Of a stretch of DNA of 6,728 nt, positions 1 through 6,080 are shown one piece after another. The stretch lies in assembly GCA_947074265.1 (NCBI GenBank), contig CAMTPD010000081.1:1-6728 (forward strand). The letters run 5' to 3'. Numbering within the stretch: position 1 is the first letter of the stretch; every line of letters begins with the position of its first letter. The stretch is from an uncultured Porphyromonadaceae bacterium. GTDB taxonomy: Bacteria; Bacteroidota; Bacteroidia; Bacteroidales; CAMTPD01. The notes beneath the pieces are model-generated. The model searched no databases, was not told the origin of the DNA, and saw nothing but the letters and a program-made list of their open reading frames with translations. Both the position numbers and the translations under genes were made by a program.

Positions 1-1
1 G

Positions 2-448
2 TGTCTGGGCAATATTTGCCGCTCTCCTGCCGCCGAAGGTGTATTCAAGACGCTTGTAGAGCGAGCGGGCAAAGAGGAGGCTTTTGTGATCGACTCGGCC
101 GGAACTTCGGGATACCACCAAGGCGAATTGCCGGATGCCCGCATGCGTTCGCACGCACAACGCAGAGGTTACAACCTGACTTCGCTTTCGCGTCAGATCA
201 AGTTCGATGACTTCGAAAAGTTTGATTACATCATCGCAATGGACGATTCGAATTACGACAACCTGTGCAAGCTGGCTCCCGATATGGAAGGTCGCGAAAA
301 GATTCACCGCATGGCCGAATACTTTACGCAATTTGGAAACGACCACGTTCCCGATCCTTACTATGGTGGCGCTACCGGCTTCGAATTGGTACTGGATCTA
401 CTCGAAGACGGCTGCGCGGAATTGTTGCGTCGTCTTACCGTTGCTTAA
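2..448 (+). CDS. Low-molecular-weight protein tyrosine phosphatase, 5'-truncated by window edge
   Basis: Cytoplasmic phosphatase of the LMW-PTP (arsenate reductase-like) family, which hydrolyses phosphotyrosine through a cysteinyl-phosphate intermediate. The reading frame is open from base 2 and 148 residues are visible. The first visible residue is the catalytic Cys of the P-loop CLGNICRS (C-x5-R). The family's aspartate general acid is in DPYYGG (visible residue 118), next to the two aromatic residues typical of the family. The missing N-terminus is probably only about 5-10 residues, because the P-loop lies at the start of these proteins, which are normally 150-160 aa. No start codon is in the window; the ATG at 86 falls downstream of the active site and cannot be the start. 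The gene converges with the pgpH-like gene and overlaps it by 14 nt, with a terminator just beyond its stop. Such phosphatases often counteract BY-kinases of capsule synthesis, but no capsule gene is visible here, so the substrate is unknown. Confidence 0.95.
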   Translation, partial: CLGNICRSPAAEGVFKTLVERAGKEEAFVIDSAGTSGYHQGELPDARMRSHAQRRGYNLTSLSRQIKFDDFEKFDYIIAMDDSNYDNLCKLAPDMEGREKIHRMAEYFTQFGNDHVPDPYYGGATGFELVLDLLEDGCAELLRRLTVA

Positions 449-2468
449 GCTCCGGATAACTTATACGCGTATGATACATCGTCTTCAGTTTCTCGCTGAA
501 GACGTTTTTTATATCCTGCACATCGCGGTAGGTCAAAGGGGTATCGTTGAGAAGCCCTTCTGCAATCTGCATGTCGATGATACGGTTTACCAAGTTTTGG
601 ATCGACTCTTCGGTATATTCCGAAAGGCTTCGCGACGAAGCCTCCACGGCATCTGCCATCATCAAGATAGCGGTCTCTTTCGAGAAAGGATTCGGTCCCG
701 GATAGGTAAAGAGTTCTTCGTTGACTTCTTTGTCGGGGAATTCGTTTCGGAAGGAGTTGTAAAAATAACGCGTCTTGCTCTTGCCATGATGCGTGAGAAT
801 AAAGTCGATCACCTGTTGAGGGATGCCTGCTTTCTGCGCCATCTTAACGCCGTCGTGCACATGGTTGATGATGATTTGCGCACTTTGTTCGTAGCTTAGG
901 TTGTTGTGCGGGTTGACTTTGTTGATTTGGTTTTCGGTAAAGAATGCAGGGTTTTCCATCTTACCGATGTCGTGATAAAGCGCACCGGTACGTACAAGTT
1001 GGGCGTTGGCGCCTACTTTGGCCGCAGCCTCCGATGCAAGAATGGATACGTGCAAGGAGTGCTGAAACGTACCCGGGGCATTCTCGGATAGTTTGCGCAA
1101 GATCGAGTTGTTGATGTTCGATAATTCTACCAGACTGATGTTGGAAATGAATCCGAACGACTTTTCAAGGATGTAAACCAATAGGTACGAGAACATCAAC
1201 AACACGAAGTTGATGCCGAAATATAGAAACATTTTCCAGTTTATCTTGGCAATGTCGGCGTCTTGATACAATACCAACGAGGTGTATACGATGGCATAGG
1301 CGAGGAATATAAAGAAGGTGCTTCGAATCAGGTGCGATCGTTGCGACAATTCTTTCAAACTAAAGACTACCACCATGCCTGCAATGAGTTGCATCACCAG
1401 AAACTCGTATGAGAAAGGCACCATGATGGAGCAAATCAGCATGGCTACGGTATGGGTAAATATTGCCGTGCGCGAATCGAAAAAGGTACGCACCACGATC
1501 GGAAGGATTGCATACGGAATGATGTAGACATTAAAGAGGTTGTAGCTTACGGTAAGCCCCGTGAGCACACACGATACTACCATCGAGAGCAAAAGGAAGC
1601 CGAGGTTTCGTTTGTTGTAAAAGTAGTTGGGACGAAACAGATACAGGTAAAAACCAAAACAGAACATCAATCCGATTACAATGGATAGTTGTCCGAGAAA
1701 CATCAGACGGTCGCGTTGTTTCGATCCGGCACGCTGTTCTTCTACACTCTTCAATGAGTTAAGTACGCGGAATGTATGTGAGTCGATGATTTGACCACGG
1801 TCTACAATCCGTTCGCCAGCCTGCACCATCCCACTTGCGGGTGATACCGATAGCAATAGCTCTTGCTTTACTTTGTCAGACATCTTAGGGTCAAAGGAGA
1901 TGTTCTCAAGGATGTATTTCTCGAGATTAAAAGACTGAAGTGTTTGTTTGTTGAGCCACAACGGACAATTGTCGATGATGTATTCGTAGGCAGTTTTGGG
2001 CGTGAAGTAGTTCTGTATGTTTTCGGGAGAGGCAATGTTGTCTTTGACAAGCATGACTTCGTTGCGCGAGTTTTGTGCATCTTGCAAGGTTTTGTTCGAA
2101 ACAATACCTTTTGCATAGATCTTCTTTAAACTCTCGCGAATGTATTTGATGTATGGCACAAGTTGGATGTCAGAAAGGTTTTCTTTCTGTTCATCTTCAA
2201 ACTCGATCAGTTGATCTTTCTCTACATTGGTTTGTAGCAGATAATATGGAATAAACTTCTTCAATACACTGTCTCGCTCAGCATTTACTTCTGCCTCGCT
2301 TTTGTAAATAGGAAAGTCTGATGTGGCCGTAAGCAAGCCATACCTCCATGGTTTCCCTTCGTTAAATTGGTATCTGAATTTACCTTCCTTCGGAAAGAAA
2401 TAAGCGATAACTACTGTTGCGAAAATGAAATAGAGCGCAAGCGGTATTTTAATAGAAGTCTTTACCAT
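435..2468 (-). CDS. pgpH: PgpH-type 7TM-HD family cyclic di-AMP phosphodiesterase
   Basis: Inner-membrane HD-domain phosphohydrolase, 677 aa with the start chosen here. Order of parts: one N-terminal membrane segment (~8-25); a largely polar region of about 230 residues, predicted extracytoplasmic (7TMR-HDED type); a block of about seven hydrophobic helices (~255-435); and a C-terminal cytoplasmic HD domain (~465-650). HD metal ligands are visible as H470 (FQHS), H499-D500 (YHDIGK), H536 (HVHDG), H560-H561 (THHG) and D605 (MADA), and the family signature ENQ...NPH follows the HD pair. PgpH of this family hydrolyses cyclic di-AMP to pApA; the substrate here is inferred from the family. The frame stays open upstream to 2567, but the extra 33 residues are unlike a membrane-protein N-terminus and would overlap the gltX promoter. 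The ATG at 2468, leading straight into the first membrane helix, is the better start. It is divergent from gltX and overlaps the phosphatase gene by 14 nt at its 3' end. Confidence 0.92.
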   Translation of the reverse strand: MVKTSIKIPLALYFIFATVVIAYFFPKEGKFRYQFNEGKPWRYGLLTATSDFPIYKSEAEVNAERDSVLKKFIPYYLLQTNVEKDQLIEFEDEQKENLSDIQLVPYIKYIRESLKKIYAKGIVSNKTLQDAQNSRNEVMLVKDNIASPENIQNYFTPKTAYEYIIDNCPLWLNKQTLQSFNLEKYILENISFDPKMSDKVKQELLLSVSPASGMVQAGERIVDRGQIIDSHTFRVLNSLKSVEEQRAGSKQRDRLMFLGQLSIVIGLMFCFGFYLYLFRPNYFYNKRNLGFLLLSMVVSCVLTGLTVSYNLFNVYIIPYAILPIVVRTFFDSRTAIFTHTVAMLICSIMVPFSYEFLVMQLIAGMVVVFSLKELSQRSHLIRSTFFIFLAYAIVYTSLVLYQDADIAKINWKMFLYFGINFVLLMFSYLLVYILEKSFGFISNISLVELSNINNSILRKLSENAPGTFQHSLHVSILASEAAAKVGANAQLVRTGALYHDIGKMENPAFFTENQINKVNPHNNLSYEQSAQIIINHVHDGVKMAQKAGIPQQVIDFILTHHGKSKTRYFYNSFRNEFPDKEVNEELFTYPGPNPFSKETAILMMADAVEASSRSLSEYTEESIQNLVNRIIDMQIAEGLLNDTPLTYRDVQDIKNVFSEKLKTMYHTRISYPELKQR
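480..510 (+). terminator. Intrinsic terminator of the phosphatase gene, inside the pgpH coding sequence
   Basis: A perfect 9-bp stem, CGTCTTCAG (480-488) with CTGAAGACG (496-504), encloses a 7-nt loop and is followed at once by six T (505-510). This is the classical rho-independent form for plus-strand transcription and lies 32 nt after the phosphatase stop codon. It falls within the last 25 codons of the opposing pgpH-like gene. Read on the minus strand, the hairpin is not followed by a T-run, so it should act in the plus direction only. Confidence 0.85.
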
Positions 2469-2546
2469 ACACGTGAAATTTTCCGAAAAGTACAAAGAAA
2501 CCTTCAAACTTCTTTCTCTTAAGGCATGAGTATGTAGAAAAAGCAC

Positions 2547-2554
2547 TACTTTTG
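2547..2554 (+). promoter_or_regulatory. Putative Bacteroidota -7 promoter element for gltX-waaA
   Basis: TACTTTTG is an exact match to the Bacteroidota primary-sigma -7 consensus TAnnTTTG. It ends 24 nt before the gltX ATG, so transcription would start near 2559-2562 with a leader of about 20 nt. I see no good TTTG-like -33 element at the usual 19-21 nt spacing, so the assignment rests on the -7 element and its position. Confidence 0.6.
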
Positions 2555-2578
2555 TCCAAAATTTCACGAATAACGATC

Positions 2579-4096
2579 ATGACTGAAAGAAAAGTAAGAG
2601 TAAGATTCGCGCCTAGTCCGACAGGCCCGCTTCATATTGGAGGCGTACGTACAGCCTTATATAATTATCTGTTTGCCAAACAACACGGAGGTGATTTGAT
2701 TTTGCGTATCGAGGATACCGACTCTCAACGCTTTGTGCCAGGTGCCGAAAATTATATCATTGAGGCTCTTACCTGGTTGGGTATTCAATTTGATGAAGGT
2801 GTCAACTTTGGCGGCGATTGCGGTCCGTATCGTCAGTCGGAGCGTAAAGAAATCTACAGACAATATGTAGATCAGTTATTGAAAGACGGTCTTGCGTATA
2901 TCGCATTCGATACACCGGCCGAACTAGAAGCTAAAAGAAACGAAATTTCGAACTTTCAGTATGATGCTTCTACGCGTCTATTGATGAGAAACTCTTTGAC
3001 TTTATCAGCAGAAGAAACAACTCGCCTAATCGAGGAAGGCAATCAATACGTGGTTCGTATCAAGATTGAACCAAACGAAGATGTGGTTGTCGATGACTTG
3101 ATCCGTGGCGAAGTGGTGATCAATTCTTCTGTACTTGACGATAAAGTTCTATATAAATCGGCAGACAACTTGCCTACTTATCACCTTGCAAACATTGTAG
3201 ACGACCACTTGATGGAAGTGACACATGTGATTCGCGGTGAAGAGTGGTTGCCATCTGCTCCTCTACACGTATTACTTTACAGATTCCTTGGTTGGACAGA
3301 AACGATGCCTCGTTTTGCTCACTTGCCATTGTTGCTTAAACCGGAAGGAAACGGAAAGTTGAGCAAACGTGATGGCGACAGACTTGGTTTCCCTGTATTT
3401 CCATTGGAATGGCAAGATCCTAAAACCGGAGATATCTCTTCAGGATACCGCGAAGCAGGTTATTTACCTGAGGCTGTGGTAAACTTCCTTGCTTTGCTAG
3501 GATGGAACCCGGGCAACGATCAAGAGATCATGTCGATGGAAGAGTTGATTAAACTATTCTCGCTAGAGCGTTGTAGCAAAAGCGGTGCGAAGTTTGATTA
3601 CGAAAAAGGAAAATGGTTCAACCACCAATACTTGCAAATGCGCTCGAACGAAGACGTAGCGACTATGTTTGCTTCTGTTTTGGCAGAGAAAGACATCGAA
3701 GCTCCGTTTGATTACGTTGTGAAAGTGGTTGGCTTGGTAAAAGAACGTGTCAACTTCGTAAAAGAATTGTGGGATCAGTCGTTCTTCTTCTTCGTAGCAC
3801 CTACAGCGTATGATGAGAAAACTGTGAAGAAACGCTGGAAAGCTGAAACTCCTACGCAACTTACCGAGCTATGCGAAGTACTTGCAGGTGTAGAAGATTT
3901 TTCAGTACACAATACCGAAGAAATCGTTAAGGCTTGGATTGAATCGAAACAATACCACCTTGGAAATATTATGAATGCTTTCCGTTTGGCTTTGGTAGGC
4001 GAATCGAAAGGTCCGCATATCTTCGAAATTGTTTGCGCGCTTGGAAAAGACGAAACAATCGAACGTATTCAAAAAGCAGTGTCTACTATTCAGTAA
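2579..4096 (+). CDS. gltX: Glutamyl-tRNA synthetase
   Basis: Class I aminoacyl-tRNA synthetase that charges tRNA(Glu) with glutamate in the cytoplasm; 505 aa, normal for the family. The N-terminal Rossmann catalytic domain opens with [14 protein letters not shown], where HIGG (19-22) is the HIGH signature, followed by RIEDTD (43-48). The second ATP-binding signature, KLSKR (260-264), stands in place of KMSKS. An extra segment after it (about 274-292, containing [13 protein letters not shown]) is, from memory, usual in Bacteroidota GltX. The C-terminal half is the helical anticodon-binding domain. The frame extends to a TTG at 2552, but that codon overlaps the putative -7 element, and the ATG at 2579 gives the canonical N-terminus ([16 protein letters not shown]), so it is preferred. 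waaA begins 3 nt after the stop, which suggests co-transcription and perhaps translational coupling. Nothing is missing from the catalytic motifs. Confidence 0.98.
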   Translation: MTERKVRVRFAPSPTGPLHIGGVRTALYNYLFAKQHGGDLILRIEDTDSQRFVPGAENYIIEALTWLGIQFDEGVNFGGDCGPYRQSERKEIYRQYVDQLLKDGLAYIAFDTPAELEAKRNEISNFQYDASTRLLMRNSLTLSAEETTRLIEEGNQYVVRIKIEPNEDVVVDDLIRGEVVINSSVLDDKVLYKSADNLPTYHLANIVDDHLMEVTHVIRGEEWLPSAPLHVLLYRFLGWTETMPRFAHLPLLLKPEGNGKLSKRDGDRLGFPVFPLEWQDPKTGDISSGYREAGYLPEAVVNFLALLGWNPGNDQEIMSMEELIKLFSLERCSKSGAKFDYEKGKWFNHQYLQMRSNEDVATMFASVLAEKDIEAPFDYVVKVVGLVKERVNFVKELWDQSFFFFVAPTAYDEKTVKKRWKAETPTQLTELCEVLAGVEDFSVHNTEEIVKAWIESKQYHLGNIMNAFRLALVGESKGPHIFEIVCALGKDETIERIQKAVSTIQ

Positions 4097-4099
4097 TAT

Positions 4100-5335
4100 A
4101 TGATTTATGATTTAGCAATTCGAATCTACTCGAATGTAGTTAAGTCGGTTTCGCCTTTGCACAAGAAAGCCAAGTTAATGGTGGATGGGCAAAGGCAAAC
4201 TTTTAATATACTACGCGAAAAGATCGATCCCAATGCAAACTATATTTGGTTTCATGCCTCTTCGTTAGGAGAGTTTGAACAGGGCCGTCCGTTGATGGAG
4301 AAGTTAAAGACGCAGCATCCTGAATACAAGATTTTGCTAACGTTTTTTTCTCCGTCGGGTTATGAGGTGCGTAAGAATTACGAGGGTGCCGACGTGATTT
4401 GTTATCTTCCGTTTGATAATAAAAGCGAAGTGCGCACGTTTCTGGATTTGGCACGTCCGGTGATGGCTATTTTTATTAAGTATGAATTCTGGGCAAACTA
4501 TCTGACAGAACTGAAAAAGCGTCAGATACCAACCTATATTATATCTGCTATTTTCAGAAGAGAGCAGCTCTTCTTTAAAGATTACGGAAAAAAATATCTG
4601 AACCTGCTGTTTTGCTTTAATCACATCTTTGTACAAGATGAAGCGTCAAAACAACTATTGGCTCAGTATGGCGTAACAGCCGTAACGGCTTGTGGAGATA
4701 CACGTTTCGATCGGGTTATTGATGTGTTTAATCAAACAAAGCAACTGCCGCTCGTTGAGAAGTTTGCTCAGCAGGCAAAGGAACATAACCAACTGACACT
4801 TGTGGCGGGAAGTTCGTGGCCTCAGGATGAAGAGATCTTTGTAAAGTATTTCAATGCGCATCCGGATATGAAGCTGATCATTGCTCCGCACGAAATACAC
4901 AAAGAGCACATAAGCTCGATACTAAACTTGCTGAAGCGTACTTCGGTTATGCTTTCGCAAGCAACGGAAGAGGCTGTTGCTAAGGCAGACTGTATCATTG
5001 TTGATAGCTTCGGACTTTTATCTTCCATTTATAGATATGGCGATATTGCTTATATCGGAGGAGGTTTTGGTAGTGGTATTCACAATACGCTCGAGGCGGC
5101 TGTGTATGGAGTTCCGGTTATTATCGGTCCAAAATATCAGAAGTTTAAAGAGGCACGAGACTTGATTGCGTGTGGCGGAGCCTTTAGTGTAACCGATAAG
5201 GCTGGCTTTGATACGCTAATGGATAAGTTTAGAAAAGACGAAACCTTCCTTGCTAACGCCGGAAGTGCATCGGGAACTTATGTAATGTCGAACAAAGGAG
5301 CTACAGAAGTAATTCTAGGTAAATTACCATTGTAA
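4100..5335 (+). CDS. waaA: 3-deoxy-D-manno-octulosonic acid (Kdo) transferase
   Basis: GT30-family glycosyltransferase that moves Kdo from CMP-Kdo onto the lipid A precursor (lipid IVA type) at the cytoplasmic face of the inner membrane, the first step of LPS inner-core assembly. It has 411 aa, close to the usual ~420. The N-terminal half carries WFHASSLGE, whose Glu58 matches the family's catalytic base. The C-terminal half carries the IAPHEIH segment (near 280) and the donor-binding region IGGGFGSGIHNTLEAA followed by GVPVIIGP and KFKEA. The first ~25 residues (aromatic and basic, with SPLHKKAK) look like a short amphipathic membrane anchor rather than a full transmembrane helix. The ATG at 4100 lies 3 nt after the gltX stop; another ATG at 4106-4108 region is out of frame. 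Whether this enzyme adds one or more Kdo residues cannot be read from the sequence. Confidence 0.97.
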   Translation: MIYDLAIRIYSNVVKSVSPLHKKAKLMVDGQRQTFNILREKIDPNANYIWFHASSLGEFEQGRPLMEKLKTQHPEYKILLTFFSPSGYEVRKNYEGADVICYLPFDNKSEVRTFLDLARPVMAIFIKYEFWANYLTELKKRQIPTYIISAIFRREQLFFKDYGKKYLNLLFCFNHIFVQDEASKQLLAQYGVTAVTACGDTRFDRVIDVFNQTKQLPLVEKFAQQAKEHNQLTLVAGSSWPQDEEIFVKYFNAHPDMKLIIAPHEIHKEHISSILNLLKRTSVMLSQATEEAVAKADCIIVDSFGLLSSIYRYGDIAYIGGGFGSGIHNTLEAAVYGVPVIIGPKYQKFKEARDLIACGGAFSVTDKAGFDTLMDKFRKDETFLANAGSASGTYVMSNKGATEVILGKLPL

Positions 5336-5362
5336 TTATATATAATATATATACATCGGGCG

Positions 5363-5440
5363 AAGGGCTTGATACATTTCCATTAAAGAAATAAGAGTTT
5401 TTTCTGTTTTTTTAGTTCGGGTAGTGTATCAGGCCCTTTT
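5363..5440 (+). terminator. Long-looped terminator-like hairpin after waaA
   Basis: GGGCTTGATACA (5365-5376) pairs with TGTATCAGGCCC (5425-5436) over 12 bp with one G-U pair, and two flanking A-T pairs extend it to 14 bp. A T-rich run (TTTTCTTGTTTT, 5437-5448) follows. The 48-nt loop is A-rich then T-rich, with runs of six and seven T, and can fold further on itself. It starts 29 nt after the waaA stop, behind an alternating AT stretch (about 5336-5353). The best reading is a terminator of the gltX-waaA operon. The loop is longer than in a standard intrinsic terminator, so confidence is moderate. Confidence 0.55.
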
Positions 5441-5449
5441 CTTGTTTTG

Positions 5450-5457
5450 TAACTTTG
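5450..5457 (+). promoter_or_regulatory. Putative Bacteroidota -7 promoter element for the exonuclease gene
   Basis: TAACTTTG matches TAnnTTTG exactly and sits just after the terminator-like hairpin. Transcription would begin near 5462-5465, which puts the upstream ATG at 5459 before or at the transcript's 5' end and favours the ATG at 5483 as the true start, with a leader of about 20 nt. No clear -33 TTTG element is seen at the expected spacing, which falls inside the hairpin's 3' arm. Confidence 0.6.
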
Positions 5458-5482
5458 AATGATAAGTAAAGAAAAAGATGAT

Positions 5483-6031
5483 ATGGAATTTATCGCAATA
5501 GACTTTGAAACGGCCACTAAACACGATCCATGTGAGATCGGGCTTACAATTGTACAAAACGGAAAGATTGTAGAAACAATATCAGAATATATCAAACCGG
5601 CATCTTTCCCTTATTTCAATCCTTTCCATCAACGAGTACATGGTATCTCTGCTGCCGATGTAAAGCATGCTCCGGACTTTGAGCAATTGTGGGTAAAGCT
5701 TCAACCTTTATTGTCGGAAAAGATGTTGGTTGCGCACAATGCAGCTTTTGATATGGGCGTGTTGCGTGCAATCTTGCAACGTTACGACATTGCCGTGCCG
5801 CATTGTGATTACATGTGTAGTGTATCGATGGCACGAAAGGTGTGGAAAGGACAACCGTCGTATTCATTGGGTAATATTTGTTCTACCTTCGGAATCGAAT
5901 TTACGCATCACCGTGCGGGGGCTGATGCAGAAGCGTGTGCAAAATTGGTATTACAGGCAATGCACGATATGCAGGTTGGTTCACTAGAAGAACTGCGCCT
6001 TAAAATAAAACAACCCCTCAAACAGTTGTAA
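5483..6031 (+). CDS. DEDDh-family 3'-5' exonuclease (DnaQ/PolC epsilon-like)
   Basis: Stand-alone exonuclease of the DnaQ-like superfamily, 182 aa with the start chosen here, consisting of just the exonuclease fold. All catalytic positions are present: Exo I D7 and E9 (IDFET), Exo II D90 (AHNAAFD), and Exo III H143 and D148 (HHRAGADAEA), which makes it DEDDh type with two-metal catalysis. The PSYSLGNIC segment (125-133) is typical of PolC/DinG-like exonuclease domains. There is no polymerase, BRCT, UvrC-like or helicase domain, so this is probably a small 3'-end trimming or proofreading-like enzyme acting on DNA or RNA; the substrate cannot be read from the sequence. The frame continues upstream to an ATG at 5459 (adding MISKEKDD), but the family normally begins right at the MEFIAIDFET strand and the promoter match at 5450 agrees with 5483. 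It is separated from waaA by a terminator-like hairpin and followed by the DUF3943 gene after 49 nt. Confidence 0.93.
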   Translation: MEFIAIDFETATKHDPCEIGLTIVQNGKIVETISEYIKPASFPYFNPFHQRVHGISAADVKHAPDFEQLWVKLQPLLSEKMLVAHNAAFDMGVLRAILQRYDIAVPHCDYMCSVSMARKVWKGQPSYSLGNICSTFGIEFTHHRAGADAEACAKLVLQAMHDMQVGSLEELRLKIKQPLKQL

Positions 6032-6043
6032 TAAACAAAACGA

Positions 6044-6079
6044 TGTGGTTTCCGATTATAAGATAAAGTAGAAACCACA
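6044..6079. repeat. Perfect 9-bp inverted repeat abutting the DUF3943 start codon
   Basis: TGTGGTTTC (6044-6052) and GAAACCACA (6071-6079) are exact reverse complements around an AT-rich 18-nt spacer. Only one base separates the right arm from the ATG at 6081. In plus-strand RNA the hairpin would cover the translation initiation region. No T-run follows on the plus strand, so it is not a terminator in that direction. On the minus strand a T-rich stretch (CGTTTTGTTTATTA) follows, but no minus-strand gene lies nearby to be terminated. It could equally be a protein-binding dyad. Confidence 0.6.
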
Positions 6080-6080
6080 G

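Noticed and set aside
443..450. Eight-base palindrome GCTTAAGC spanning the phosphatase stop codon.
   Set aside because: Too short to mean anything alone; no second copy was noticed in the window.
207..899. A 230-codon plus-strand open frame overlapping the phosphatase and pgpH-like genes.
   Set aside because: It is antisense to conserved HD-domain codons and out of frame with the phosphatase, its translation resembles no family I know, and the terminator at 480-510 lies inside it.
2485..2500. Weak minus-strand -7-like elements upstream of the pgpH start: TACTTTTC (2492 to 2485) and TTTCTTTG (2500 to 2493).
   Set aside because: Each departs from TAnnTTTG at one fixed position and neither has a TTTG element at the right spacing, so I cannot choose between them or call a promoter.
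2469..2567. N-terminal extension of the pgpH-like frame up to 2567.
   Set aside because: The extra 33 residues do not resemble the family's N-terminus, precede the first membrane helix with an unrelated polar sequence, and would overlap the gltX promoter element.
3664..3671. TATGTTTG inside gltX, another TAnnTTTG match.
   Set aside because: It lies in conserved coding sequence with no gene start downstream for over 400 nt; such an 8-mer with two free positions is expected by chance in several kilobases.
3563..3859. A 98-codon minus-strand open frame inside gltX.
   Set aside because: Its translation is a low-complexity aromatic/Phe-rich shadow of conserved gltX codons, with no start context or motif.
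5336..5353. Alternating AT stretch after waaA, considered as a promoter or an AT-rich repeat.
   Set aside because: It is short, has no TAnnTTTG match and is directly followed by a terminator-like hairpin; it looks like ordinary AT-rich intergenic DNA.
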